In this document: positions 18,554 through 26,573 of the stretch, piece by piece
How positions within the stretch are numbered: position 1 is the first letter of the stretch
Layout of the letters: the number at the start of each line of letters is the position of its first letter
Assembly (NCBI GenBank): GCA_035701265.1
Contig: DASSNU010000004.1
Coordinates: 23,786 to 87,785 of the forward strand
Reading direction: 5' to 3'
DNA from: DASSNU01 sp035701265
GTDB taxonomy: Bacteria; Gemmatimonadota; Gemmatimonadetes; Gemmatimonadales; Gemmatimonadaceae
Length of the DNA: 64,000 nucleotides
Made by a program: the position numbers and the translations under genes
The notes under the pieces: generated by a model
What the model was told of the DNA's origin: nothing
Seen by the model: the letters and a program-made list of their open reading frames with translations, nothing else
The model's database searches: none

Positions 18554-19768
18554 TCAGTGGATGCCGCGACAGAGCACCGCTGACGCCCCCTGCGCCATGC
18601 AGTGCCCCGCGCGCACGGGCGTCGCCTGAGTGCCGCGGCTGCTCCGCACGCTCGATGCGGCGCGCTCCCACCAGCCGAGCCCGGAGCCCCACCGCGCCGC
18701 GTGTCCCCGCACATCCACGTGCACGAAGGGACCGCTCGGCCCCATGGCCGCGTACAGGCCGAGCCCGCCCGCGAGCTCCGGGTGCTGCCGCTCCACGCGC
18801 TCCACCGCGTTCCCCACCACGCGCGCATCGGCGGCGTCCACGTGCCAGTCGCCGTTCAGGTCATCCATGCGGCCGTCGCCATCGGCGTCGATGATGAAGT
18901 CCGCGGCCTCGCCGTACATGTGACGGCTCTCCGCGGCCGCACCCATCTCGCGGAGCGCGGCGTTGTGCAGCGGAGAGCGGAAGCCGGAGAGCATCCGCAC
19001 GCGCGATGCGCGCACGCCATGACGCGCCAGGTCCTGCAGCACCAACTCGAGCTTGTCCACCAGCGCGGTGCGCACCAGAACGTACTTGGGCCAGACATCC
19101 TCCTGCCCATCGTCGTGCACCAGGAAATCGCCGAGACGAATGTGCGCCGAGAGCGCGATCCCCGTGTCTTCAGGCGCCACCTTCAGGAACCCGTCGCGCA
19201 AGGAGGCGGGAATGCGCCGGTCGTGCAGCTCCTCCGGCCAGAACCCCACTCGGTACGTCCCCACGTACGAGCCGCGCTTCCGTGTGAACGGCGTGAGCGG
19301 GACGGCGGCGGTGGCATCCGGCGTGCCGGTACTGTCCAGCAGGTAGAGCCCCGCGCCATCCGGTCCGCCATCGACGATCCGCGCCAGCAGCCGCCGGCTC
19401 GCGCCCGACCAGCCGTCTTCAGGCGCCGCGACGTCGCTCCACGGATCGCGCGGCGCGCCGTCGGGTGCCGGCTCCGCGACATCCCCGGCCACCGAGGCGG
19501 CGGGAAGCACGCTGGTGGGGACCGCATCGGTGGAGAGCGTGGTCGTCGCGAGCGGCGCGGGGGAGAGACCGGCCGGCGCGAGGATGGACGAGCGGCTGGC
19601 CATCGCGATCATCACGTCGAGCGAGGGACCCGGCGTCCTCCGCGCGGCCACGGTGCCCGCGTCCGCCAGCCACAGCCACGCGAGCGGTATCGCGCACAGC
19701 GAGAGCGCGCCAGCGGCACGCGCCGCACGCCGCGAGCGCGATGCACGGATCCACGTCGTGAGACGCAT
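18554..19768 (-). CDS. Membrane-anchored M15-like (DUF882/D-Ala-D-Ala carboxypeptidase-type) peptidase
   Basis: 404 residues from ATG 19768; GTG 19810 would add 14. An N-terminal signal/anchor helix (AARAAGALSLCAIPLAWLWL) is followed by a Thr/Ser/Pro-rich linker. A domain with SGFRSPLHNAALREMG, ESRHMYGEAADFII and GPFVHVDVRG supplies the His/Asp/His zinc set of the M15/peptidase-M15-like fold. The aspartate-rich DADGDGRMDDLNGDWHVD between them looks like a Ca2+-binding dockerin/EF-type loop. It likely trims peptidoglycan cross-links in the periplasm. It is convergent with the first DUF4097 gene, only 21 bp apart. Confidence 0.8.
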   Translation of the reverse strand: MRLTTWIRASRSRRAARAAGALSLCAIPLAWLWLADAGTVAARRTPGPSLDVMIAMASRSSILAPAGLSPAPLATTTLSTDAVPTSVLPAASVAGDVAEPAPDGAPRDPWSDVAAPEDGWSGASRRLLARIVDGGPDGAGLYLLDSTGTPDATAAVPLTPFTRKRGSYVGTYRVGFWPEELHDRRIPASLRDGFLKVAPEDTGIALSAHIRLGDFLVHDDGQEDVWPKYVLVRTALVDKLELVLQDLARHGVRASRVRMLSGFRSPLHNAALREMGAAAESRHMYGEAADFIIDADGDGRMDDLNGDWHVDAADARVVGNAVERVERQHPELAGGLGLYAAMGPSGPFVHVDVRGHAARWGSGLGWWERAASSVRSSRGTQATPVRAGHCMAQGASAVLCRGIH

Positions 19769-19878
19769 GCGGAGTGAATGAACGGCGACGAAACCGGGGG
19801 AGGTACTCACACGGACAGGACGACCGCGCGCGGGGCGCGGCAACCCGGACTTCGGTCATCGTGACTGCAAATTTCCGT

Positions 19879-20286
19879 TCACGGCGCTGGGCGCGGACGT
19901 CTATGCCGATCCTGGGAGCCAACGCCATCGTGGGCGCGCTCGCGCAGCACCTGGAACTCCTTCTGCAGCACGTCCAGTTCGGCGTCGGAGAGATCTTCCA
20001 GGTCGACCATCCCCGTGCGGGCGTGCGCCACCGCTCGCAGCAGCTCGTCCAGCTTGAGGTGCATGGCGCGCGCGTCGCGGTTCTGCGTGTTCTGGATGAG
20101 GAACACCATGAGGAAGGTGACGATCGTCGTCCCGGTGTTGATGACCAGTTGCCAGGTGTCGGAGAAGCGAAAGACGGGCCCGGTAATCCCCCACGCCACG
20201 ATCACCAGAAAAGCGGCGAGAAAGGCCCACGCGCTCCCCATCGCCCGCGACACCGTCTGCGCCAGCTTGCGGAATACGTCGTTCAT
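19879..20286 (-). CDS. Low-affinity iron permease family small membrane protein
   Basis: 135 residues from ATG 20286, which follows GAGAGGTGG. Two hydrophobic helices (about 18-38 and 46-66, the latter INTGTTIVTFLMVFLIQ) are followed by QNTQNRDARAMHLKLDELLRAV, the signature of the Fet4-like low-affinity iron permease family, and an acidic C-terminal helix. The bacterial members are short and their transport role is unproved. It lies upstream of the M15-like gene on the same strand and is divergent from the second DUF4097 gene. Confidence 0.85.
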   Translation of the reverse strand: MNDVFRKLAQTVSRAMGSAWAFLAAFLVIVAWGITGPVFRFSDTWQLVINTGTTIVTFLMVFLIQNTQNRDARAMHLKLDELLRAVAHARTGMVDLEDLSDAELDVLQKEFQVLRERAHDGVGSQDRHRRPRPAP

Positions 20287-20607
20287 GCGACCCACCTCTC
20301 GGCTGCGAGTCCCGCACCGCGCTGGGGGCGGCCACGGAAGAACCGACCGCTGCGGTGTACCGTCCCACCCTTCCGTTGTCCCTCTCCCCTCTGCTCCCTC
20401 TGCCCGGGGTCTCCCGGTTGCGACGGTGCACCCACCTCACTCGCGTGCGGCGTGCCAACGGATGGCGATCTCCGGCTGTCTCACCCTCCCGGAGCGCGTC
20501 GCGGGTTCGGGTGTATCGCCCGGCCCGCCGCGCATCGCCCCTGAAACCTCGCACCTGCCGCCCGCGTACGCGGCATCGTTCGTCTTCGTCTTGAACCGGG
20601 AGGATGC
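20287..20607. other. Divergent intergenic region (321 bp)
   Basis: Between the iron-permease-family gene and the second DUF4097 gene. No ORF is supportable. It contains a long pyrimidine-rich stretch on the + strand (about 20363-20415). No convincing promoter hexamers or operator palindromes were found. Confidence 0.5.
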
Positions 20608-21513
20608 ATGAGACGCCTGGCATTTCACGCGCTGGCCCTGCTCGTCGTCGCCAGCCCCATTTCACTCGCCGCGCAGGAGCAGCGCGCCGTCGACGCCGAT
20701 GCGTTCCGCTGGCAGCAGGCCATGCAGCCGGGCACCACGTTGATCCTCCGTTCCGCGAACGGTGCCATCGACGTGACAGCCGCCCAGGGGAGCGAGGCCG
20801 CGGTGCAGGGGGAGCGCAGCGGCGATCGGGACGGGCGCGATCGGATCGTCTTCGACGCCGTGCGTGATGGAGACAACTGGGTGATCTGCGCGCGCTACGA
20901 GAGCGACTCCTGCGATGCCACCGGCATTCGATCGGGCGGCGGCAATCATTCCCACCGCGGCAACGTGCGCGCGGACCTGACCGTCCGCCTGCCGCGCGGT
21001 GTGAAGCTCCATGCCGGGAGCGGGAACGGTGCCGTGACGGTGCGCGATGCCGGCGCCGACGTGGTCGCGAGAACGGGGAACGGGCGCGTGAGCGTGTCGT
21101 CGGCCGCCGGCGCGGTGGAGGCGAGCTCCGGGAACGGCGCCGTGACCGTGGACGGCGCGCAGGGCACCGTGTCCGCGCACACCGGGAACGGCGACGTGCA
21201 GGTGACCACGGTGCACGGTCCGGTAAGCGCGAGCTCGGGGAATGGCTCCATCGTCGCATCCATGGCACAGCTCGATGCGGACGCGGAGATGCACTTCAGC
21301 ACCGGGAACGGAAGCGTGCGCGTCACCTTGCCCGCGGATTTTCAGGGCGAGGTCGACGCGAACACTGGAAACGGCTCCGTGCGCACGGACTTCCCGATCA
21401 CCATGCAGGGGAGCATTCGCCCCGGGCACGTGCATGGGACGATCGGCAATGGGGGGACGAAGATCAGGATGAGCTCGGGGAACGGGTCCCTTTCGCTCAT
21501 CAAGGCAGGGTGA
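20608..21513 (+). CDS. Exported DUF4097-type beta-strand repeat protein (GNG repeats)
   Basis: 301 residues from an ATG closely preceded by GGGAGG. A signal peptide ends at SLAAQ. From about residue 100 it is a series of roughly 17-residue repeats centred on S/T-GNG (AGSGNGAVTV, ARTGNGRVSV, ASSGNGAVTV, AHTGNGDVQV, ASSGNGSIVA, FSTGNGSVRV, ANTGNGSVRT, MSSGNGSLSL), a beta-stack or beta-helix. It is paralogous in layout to the 17672 protein but has a different core motif. Probably periplasmic or surface exposed; function unknown. A strong hairpin follows. Confidence 0.82.
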   Translation: MRRLAFHALALLVVASPISLAAQEQRAVDADAFRWQQAMQPGTTLILRSANGAIDVTAAQGSEAAVQGERSGDRDGRDRIVFDAVRDGDNWVICARYESDSCDATGIRSGGGNHSHRGNVRADLTVRLPRGVKLHAGSGNGAVTVRDAGADVVARTGNGRVSVSSAAGAVEASSGNGAVTVDGAQGTVSAHTGNGDVQVTTVHGPVSASSGNGSIVASMAQLDADAEMHFSTGNGSVRVTLPADFQGEVDANTGNGSVRTDFPITMQGSIRPGHVHGTIGNGGTKIRMSSGNGSLSLIKAG

Positions 21514-21561
21514 CCGGGCGGGCATCCAGCACGCGCGGCGAGATGGGGCGCGTGCAGTTTG

Positions 21562-21591
21562 GGGGCCGGTGCGCAGTGTGGCACCGGCCCC
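21562..21591 (+). terminator. Hairpin terminator after the GNG-repeat gene
   Basis: Perfect 11-bp stem GGGGCCGGTGC / GCACCGGCCCC with an 8-nt loop, 48 bp after the stop at 21513. No T-tract. Confidence 0.65.
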
Positions 21592-21645
21592 TCCGCGCGT
21601 TGTGGACGCTGGGGCGCGCACCGCCGGGACGCATTATACTTGTAA

Positions 21646-21674
21646 TTAGCAATCAATTGCTAAACTGCTAGCAG
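21646..21674. promoter_or_regulatory. Two adjacent palindromes in an AT-rich patch upstream of the aldolase gene
   Basis: In the only strongly AT-rich stretch of this neighbourhood there is an inverted repeat TTAGCAAT-CA-ATTGCTAA (21646-21663). It is followed directly by the self-complementary CTGCTAGCAG (21665-21674). Both share TAGCA half-sites. TATACT at 21635-21640 just before them resembles a -10 box. The arrangement suggests a dimeric regulator binding near the aldolase promoter, about 165 bp before its start codon. The remainder of the 21514-21837 gap holds the upstream terminator and no ORF I would defend. Confidence 0.55.
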
Positions 21675-21837
21675 GTATCGCTATCGCGGTGCGCTTTCGC
21701 TTTCGGAATGGCGCCCGCGTACAACAACGGACCGTAGACCTCCGACGCGCACATGCGCGAATCGGACAGGGTAAGGGTACCGCTCGCGACGTGCCGCCTG
21801 CGGCACCGCACCGGTCGATCGTATTTGCGAGGGGATC

Positions 21838-22905
21838 ATGGCGACCACCGTCACCAACGAAATCCACGAGCTGCTCGGAGACGACGCCGAGTCGCTGCTC
21901 GGCTACACGGCCAAGGGGTTCCCGCGGTCGATGCTGCACCTGCCTGGCCCGGACTACGTGGATCGCATCCTCGCGCAGACCGATCGCAGTCCGCAGGTGC
22001 TGCGCAACTACCAGCAGATCCTCAACACCGGCCGGCTCGCCGGCACGGGGTACGTCTCCATCCTCCCCGTGGACCAGGGGATCGAGCACTCCGCGGGGGC
22101 GAGCTTCGCGCCCAATCCGCCGATGTTCGACCCGGACACCATCGTCCAGCTCGCCATCGAAGGCGGCTGCAACGCCGTGGCCACCACGCTCGGCACCCTC
22201 GGCGCCATCTCGCGCCGATACGCGCACAAGATCCCGTTCCTCATGAAGCTCAACCACAACGAGCTGCTCACGTACCCGAACGCGTTCGATCAGATCATGT
22301 TCGCGAGCGTGGAGCAGGCGTTCAACCTGGGCGCGGTGGCCGTGGGGGCGACGGTCTATTTCGGCTCGGAGCAGTCCACGCGGCAGATCCAGGAGGTATC
22401 GCGCGCGTTCGCGCGCGCGCACGAGCTCGGGATGGTGACCGTGCTCTGGTGCTACCTGCGCAACAGCGCCTTCAAGGTAGACGGCACCGACTATTCCCTG
22501 GCCGCCGATCTCACCGGCCAGGCCAACCACCTTGGCGTCAGCATCGAGGCGGACATCATCAAGCAGAAGCTGCCGGAGAACAACGGCGGCTACAACGCGC
22601 TCAAGTTCGGGAAGACGCACAAGAAGGTCTACACCGAGCTCACCCCGGGCGACCATCCCATCGAGCTCACGCGCTACCAGGTGGCCAACTGCTACATGGG
22701 ACGTGTGGGACTCATCAACTCCGGCGGCGCGAGCGGGGAGAACGATTTCGCCGAAGCGTGTCGCACCGCGGTCATCAACAAGCGCGCGGGGGGGATGGGA
22801 CTCATCAGCGGGCGCAAGGCATTCCAGCGTCCCATGAAGGACGGCGTCCGCCTGCTCAACCTCATCCAGGACATCTACCTGGACGAGAGCATCACCGTCG
22901 CGTAG
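21838..22905 (+). CDS. fbaB: Class I fructose-bisphosphate aldolase (DhnA/FbaB type)
   Basis: 355 residues from an ATG with GAGGGGATC before it. It cleaves fructose 1,6-bisphosphate to DHAP and glyceraldehyde 3-phosphate (glycolysis/gluconeogenesis) through a lysine Schiff base, without metal. Sequence signs are LPVDQGIEHS near residue 77, IPFLMKLNHNELL with Lys about 137, and SIEADIIKQKLP with the likely Schiff-base lysine near 242. The end has GLISGRKAFQRP and the phosphate loop. Length is typical of the archaeal-type/DhnA class. It is monocistronic, bounded by hairpins, with possible operator palindromes upstream. Confidence 0.92.
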   Translation: MATTVTNEIHELLGDDAESLLGYTAKGFPRSMLHLPGPDYVDRILAQTDRSPQVLRNYQQILNTGRLAGTGYVSILPVDQGIEHSAGASFAPNPPMFDPDTIVQLAIEGGCNAVATTLGTLGAISRRYAHKIPFLMKLNHNELLTYPNAFDQIMFASVEQAFNLGAVAVGATVYFGSEQSTRQIQEVSRAFARAHELGMVTVLWCYLRNSAFKVDGTDYSLAADLTGQANHLGVSIEADIIKQKLPENNGGYNALKFGKTHKKVYTELTPGDHPIELTRYQVANCYMGRVGLINSGGASGENDFAEACRTAVINKRAGGMGLISGRKAFQRPMKDGVRLLNLIQDIYLDESITVA

Positions 22906-22951
22906 CGCACGCCGCGCGCACGCGGCCACGGACAGTGCTGCAGGTGACGTC

Positions 22952-22976
22952 GCGGGCGCCTCGAGCGGGCGCCCGC
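22952..22976 (+). terminator. Hairpin terminator after the aldolase gene
   Basis: Perfect 9-bp stem GCGGGCGCC / GGCGCCCGC with a 7-nt loop, 46 bp after the aldolase stop. A second inverted repeat, TCGGGCA-CCG-TGCCCGA (23026-23042), lies a little further on, just before a TACAAT sequence (23050-23055) that could be the -10 of the barrel gene. No ORF is supported in the rest of 22906-23209. Confidence 0.65.
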
Positions 22977-23209
22977 CGTTGCATCGTGGCGGCCCAGCGC
23001 GCGGCCCGGAGCGCGGGTCAGCGCATCGGGCACCGTGCCCGACTCCCTGTACAATTTTGTCACACGACGCGCTGTTGACGCGCGCAATGCGCGGGCGCGT
23101 TGCCGTGGAGGCGCATGCGCCGTCTGCATCGGAGTACCCGCGCGACGGAGGAAGCGCGCGCGGGAGAGGCCACTCCGGCCGAAGTCCCACGACACAGACG
23201 AGGTTTGCC

Positions 23210-23809
23210 ATGCGTACCACTCACGTTCTGCTCGCGGCGGCGTTCGTGGCGGCCACGGCGGCCGTTCCCGCCCGTGCACACGCTCAGGGAATCCCGCACT
23301 TCTCCATCGAAGGTGCCGGCGTGTACGTGAATCCCGAAGGGACCGACTTCGAAGGGATCGACGGCTCGTTCGGCTTCGAGGCGCAGGCGCGCCTCTCGCT
23401 GGGAATGCTGTCGCTCGGCGCGGGCTATCAGCGCAGCGTGCACGAGGTCCAGGGCTTCAGCAACGACATGCGCGTGAACGGCTTCTTCGCCGAGCCGCGG
23501 CTCAACATCCCGCTGCCGGGTCCGTTCAAGCCATACATCCTGGGGCGCGTGACGCGCACGTCGGAGAACATGGACGTGGACGATCCGATCATCGGCACCG
23601 GTGATCTGGAGACGCACGGCTGGGCGTTCGGCGCCGGCGCCGGCTTCATGCTGCACCTCGCGCCCATGGTGGCGATCAACCTGTCGGCGGAGTACAACCA
23701 TCTCTCGCTCGACGACTTCCAGTTGGACGGCTCGACGATGGACGACACCAACTCGAGCGGGCAGAACCTCGCGCTGCGCGCGGGTCTCTCGATCGGCCTG
23801 GGGCACTAG
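23210..23809 (+). CDS. Outer-membrane beta-barrel protein
   Basis: 199 residues from the ATG at 23210, chosen for the signal peptide ending at ARAHAQG and GAGG 7 nt upstream. The mature chain alternates hydrophobic and polar residues in eight or so strands (FGFEAQARLSLGMLSLGAGY, GWAFGAGAGFMLHLAPMVAI, NLALRAGLSIGLGH) and ends in an aromatic-poor terminal strand. It resembles OmpW/OmpA-like eight-strand porins of the porin_5/OMP_b-brl families. It probably sits in the outer membrane; function unknown. It is followed by a 17-bp perfect terminator. Confidence 0.8.
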   Translation: MRTTHVLLAAAFVAATAAVPARAHAQGIPHFSIEGAGVYVNPEGTDFEGIDGSFGFEAQARLSLGMLSLGAGYQRSVHEVQGFSNDMRVNGFFAEPRLNIPLPGPFKPYILGRVTRTSENMDVDDPIIGTGDLETHGWAFGAGAGFMLHLAPMVAINLSAEYNHLSLDDFQLDGSTMDDTNSSGQNLALRAGLSIGLGH

Positions 23810-23830
23810 TCCGCACGCGGTACCAGCACA

Positions 23831-23870
23831 CACGCCCCGCACCGGGAGCAGAGTCCCGGTGCGGGGCGTG
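23831..23870. terminator. Very strong bidirectional hairpin terminator
   Basis: A perfect 17-bp stem (arms 23831-23847 and 23854-23870) with a 6-nt GCAGAG loop, placed between the convergent barrel gene and the ABC-2 permease gene. Confidence 0.88.
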
Positions 23871-23896
23871 TCACATCGTGGATCGTCCTTCGCGGG

Positions 23897-25165
23897 CTAT
23901 GCCGTCCTGATCCAGCGCATCAGTTCCTGGAACGACGGCCGCTTGCCGGTGCTCAGGATTCCCACGCGGTAGATCTTTCCCGCCACCCACGACACCGCGA
24001 CGACCGACAACGCCAGGAGCACGACCGAGAGCGCGATCTGCGCGGGCGGGATGGCCGCCGCCGCGATCCGCATCGGCATCGCGATCGGCGAGGTGAAGGG
24101 GACGAGACCGAGGACGGTCGCCTTCGTCCCCAGCGGATCGGTGGCGATCGACCCGATGAGCATGAGCGGAATGATCAGCGGGAGGATGGCGGCCATCTGG
24201 AGCGACTGTGCCTCCTGCTCGCTCGTCACCGCCGCGCCCATCGCCGCGAACACGGCGGCGAAGAGGAAGAACCCGAGTATGAAATACAGGAGGAAGAGTC
24301 CACCCGTGGCGGGTGCGATGTGCAGCACCTGAAGAGCCTGCGCGGAGATGCCGAACCGCTGCGTCAGAAACGACGACTGCGTGGCGGCGATCGCGACGAA
24401 CGCGGCCCAGATGGCCACCTGCAGAATGGCCGCCGAGCCGCCGCCGATGACCTTGCCGATCATGAGGCTCTGCGCGTTCACCGAGCTCACCATGAGCTCG
24501 GAGATGCGGTTCGTCTTCTCCTCGAGCACGCTGCGCAGGACGCTGATCCCGTAGAAGAGCGTCATGAAGTAGATGAGGAACGCCACCACGTAGGCGAAGA
24601 TGAAGACCGACGCGTCGGTCCCGCCCTGCTCCCCCTGCGCCGTGACGCGGGTGCTCGAGAGGCTCACCGGTTGCACCAGCGCCGCCACCTGCTCCGCGCG
24701 GAGCCCCGCCGCTTCCAGCCGCTCCCCCTGCACCGCGCGTGAGGCGGCCTGCCTCACCTCGGTCCGGATCTGCGCCCCGGGGATGCTGCGCGCGCGGTAG
24801 AGCACGCTATCCCCTTCGAGGATGTTCGACGGCAGGACGATGTAGGCGTCGAGCGCCTTCTGCGCCACGAGCCGGTTGAGCGAATCGCGCACCCCCTCCA
24901 GCGGCGCCGCGATGCGGTCCACCGTGTACGTGTTTCCCTCCGAGTCCGCGCGCGGGACCGAGAGCAACTGGATGAACCGCTCGCCCACCGTGCTGGGCGC
25001 CTGGTCCACCACCGCCACGCGCAGGTGCTTCCCGCCGTCGCTGGAGCCGGAGATGAGCAGGAGCGCGACCAGGAAGACGGGGAAGATGATCGTCCCCACG
25101 ACGAACATCTTGGACTGCACGCGCGAGCGGAACTCGCGCTTGATGATCAGCATCGTCTCAGACAT
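23897..25165 (-). CDS. ABC-2 type exporter permease (NatB-like)
   Basis: 422 residues from ATG 25165, which has GAGGA upstream and overlaps the ATPase stop by 8 bp. The first helix (residues 20-40) is followed by a large extracytoplasmic domain (about 45-190), then a block of five or six helices (about 200-405) as in NatB/YhaP ABC-2 permeases. The phrase LRSVLEEKTNRISELMVSS is the conserved cytoplasmic coupling helix of this family. It works with the upstream ATPase to export Na+ or another small molecule. The pair forms an operon ending at the 17-bp hairpin. Confidence 0.9.
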   Translation of the reverse strand: MSETMLIIKREFRSRVQSKMFVVGTIIFPVFLVALLLISGSSDGGKHLRVAVVDQAPSTVGERFIQLLSVPRADSEGNTYTVDRIAAPLEGVRDSLNRLVAQKALDAYIVLPSNILEGDSVLYRARSIPGAQIRTEVRQAASRAVQGERLEAAGLRAEQVAALVQPVSLSSTRVTAQGEQGGTDASVFIFAYVVAFLIYFMTLFYGISVLRSVLEEKTNRISELMVSSVNAQSLMIGKVIGGGSAAILQVAIWAAFVAIAATQSSFLTQRFGISAQALQVLHIAPATGGLFLLYFILGFFLFAAVFAAMGAAVTSEQEAQSLQMAAILPLIIPLMLIGSIATDPLGTKATVLGLVPFTSPIAMPMRIAAAAIPPAQIALSVVLLALSVVAVSWVAGKIYRVGILSTGKRPSFQELMRWIRTA

Positions 25166-26123
25166 GGGCTTCCTCGGGGCGGCGATGCGGCGTGACGGCG
25201 CCGGTGACGCGCTGGACGAAGATCTCGTGCAGCGACGGCTGCACACGCGCGAAGCGGAGTATGGGGACGTCGATGCGCGAGAGCACGCCCAGCACCGTGT
25301 GCGTGTCCGCGCCGCGCGAGAGCTCGAGCTCGAACGCCGTCCCATCGCGCAGCGCGGTGACGGTGGTGAAGGTCCCGTTCCCCGGGCGGAGCTGCTCCTG
25401 GATGGCCGGCGATTCGCGCTCGAATTCCACCTCGTACCGGTTCCCCATGTGGCTGCGCTTCACCTCGCGCAGATTGCCGTCCAGCACCTTGCGCCCCTCG
25501 GCGATGATGCAGACGTGCTCGCAGAGCTGTTCCGCCTGATCCATGTTGTGCGTGCTGAAGAGCACCGTCCGCCCCTCGCTCCGCGCGCCGAGGATCGTGT
25601 CGCGGAGCACTTCCTGATTCACCGGATCGAGCCCGGAGGCCGGTTCGTCCAGGATCAGCAGGTCGGGGCGGTGCAGGATGGTGGTGATGAACTGCACCTT
25701 CTGCTGCATCCCCTTGGAGAGCGTCTCCACGCGCGCGTTCTCCCACTCGCTGAGCCCCATCCGCTCCAGCCACTCGCGCCCCTGCGTGCGCCCCTGCGCT
25801 TCGGGCACCCCCTTGAGCGCGGCGAAGAAGACGATCACGTCCAGCACCTTCATCTTCTTGTACAGTCCGCGCTCTTCGGGGAGGTACCCCACGCGGCGGA
25901 GGACCTTGCGGTCGGCCGCCGGATCCGCCCCCAACATGGAGATGCTGCCGCTGTCACGCCCGATGATGTTCATGATCATCCGGAGCGTGGTGGATTTCCC
26001 CGCGCCGTTGGGACCGAGGATGCCGTAGATCGTGCCGGCCGGGACGGCGAGACTCAGCCGGTCCACCGCCACGTGTCCCGCGTACCGCTTGGAGATGTCG
26101 TCGATTCGGATCGCGTCGGTCAT
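25158..26123 (-). CDS. ABC transporter ATP-binding protein (NatA-like)
   Basis: 321 residues from an ATG. Walker A GPNGAGKSTT, Q-loop LPEERGLYKKMKV, signature LSKGMQQKVQ, Walker B LLILDEPASGLDP and H-loop STHNM are all present. It also has the roughly 80-residue C-terminal extension seen in NatA/DrrA-type exporters. The variant signature LSKGMQQK and the PEERGLY segment are typical of the ABC-2 export partners. It is the first gene of the pair with the permease at 23897. It is divergent from the ArsR/methyltransferase regulator. Confidence 0.92.
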   Translation of the reverse strand: MTDAIRIDDISKRYAGHVAVDRLSLAVPAGTIYGILGPNGAGKSTTLRMIMNIIGRDSGSISMLGADPAADRKVLRRVGYLPEERGLYKKMKVLDVIVFFAALKGVPEAQGRTQGREWLERMGLSEWENARVETLSKGMQQKVQFITTILHRPDLLILDEPASGLDPVNQEVLRDTILGARSEGRTVLFSTHNMDQAEQLCEHVCIIAEGRKVLDGNLREVKRSHMGNRYEVEFERESPAIQEQLRPGNGTFTTVTALRDGTAFELELSRGADTHTVLGVLSRIDVPILRFARVQPSLHEIFVQRVTGAVTPHRRPEEAHV

Positions 26124-26573
26124 GCGGATGAAGGTTGAAGCGGATGCATGTCACCGCCTGGGCGTGCGGGGGCAGAGCTGCTGAGCGGAGCGATGACGGG
26201 GAGTGAGCGCGCGGTGCGGAGCGGAATCGTGTGCCGCGCCGCCATGCGGGCGGGCGCGCCGAGCCGCGCGCACCTCAACCTATGCCTCCGCGCGCTCCCC
26301 CACAAATGCCTTCGTGCGACAGCAGCGGCTGCCGGCGCTTCGCCGCGGGGTCAGCCCCTTCCATCAGGGGAGACGACGCGACTGCAATCTGGCCGCGCGG
26401 ACTTCGCCGCCGCTGTCGACGCAGATGGGCTACCACCGCGGCAAGCGCGACGGGGTAGCCTCCATGCCCTCTCGGCCCGCAGGCGCCCTTCTGCCGGCTG
26501 CCCGCCAGTGGTAAGTGGCCACGGCACAGATGGTTACTTGTCTCTATCCGAACATCTGGATATATTGCTGCCC
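26124..26573. other. Divergent intergenic region (450 bp)
   Basis: Lies between the NatA-like gene and the ArsR/methyltransferase regulator gene. Open frames run through it but have poor protein character. Its right end carries the regulator promoter (separate entry). I looked for an S-adenosylhomocysteine or cobalamin riboswitch pattern and saw none that I could support. Confidence 0.45.
26538..26566 (+). promoter_or_regulatory. Promoter with embedded operator for the ArsR/methyltransferase regulator (leaderless start)
   Basis: -35 TTGTCT (26538-26543), a 17-bp spacer, and -10 TATATT (26561-26566). The inverted repeat TATCC-N8-GGATA (26545-26549 and 26558-26562) fills the spacer, where an ArsR-family dimer would block polymerase. 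The -10 ends 7 nt before the ATG at 26574, so the message should be leaderless. Hexamers and repeat are seen directly; autoregulation is inferred. Confidence 0.7.

Noticed and set aside
21646..21663. CIRCE heat-shock element
   Set aside because: It begins TTAGCA, but CIRCE is TTAGCACTC-N9-GAGTGCTAA; the arms and the spacer here differ.
26124..26573. S-adenosylhomocysteine or cobalamin riboswitch upstream of the regulator/ahcY pair
   Set aside because: No conserved SAH-riboswitch core or B12-box could be found; the regulator message also appears leaderless, leaving no room for a riboswitch upstream of its start.
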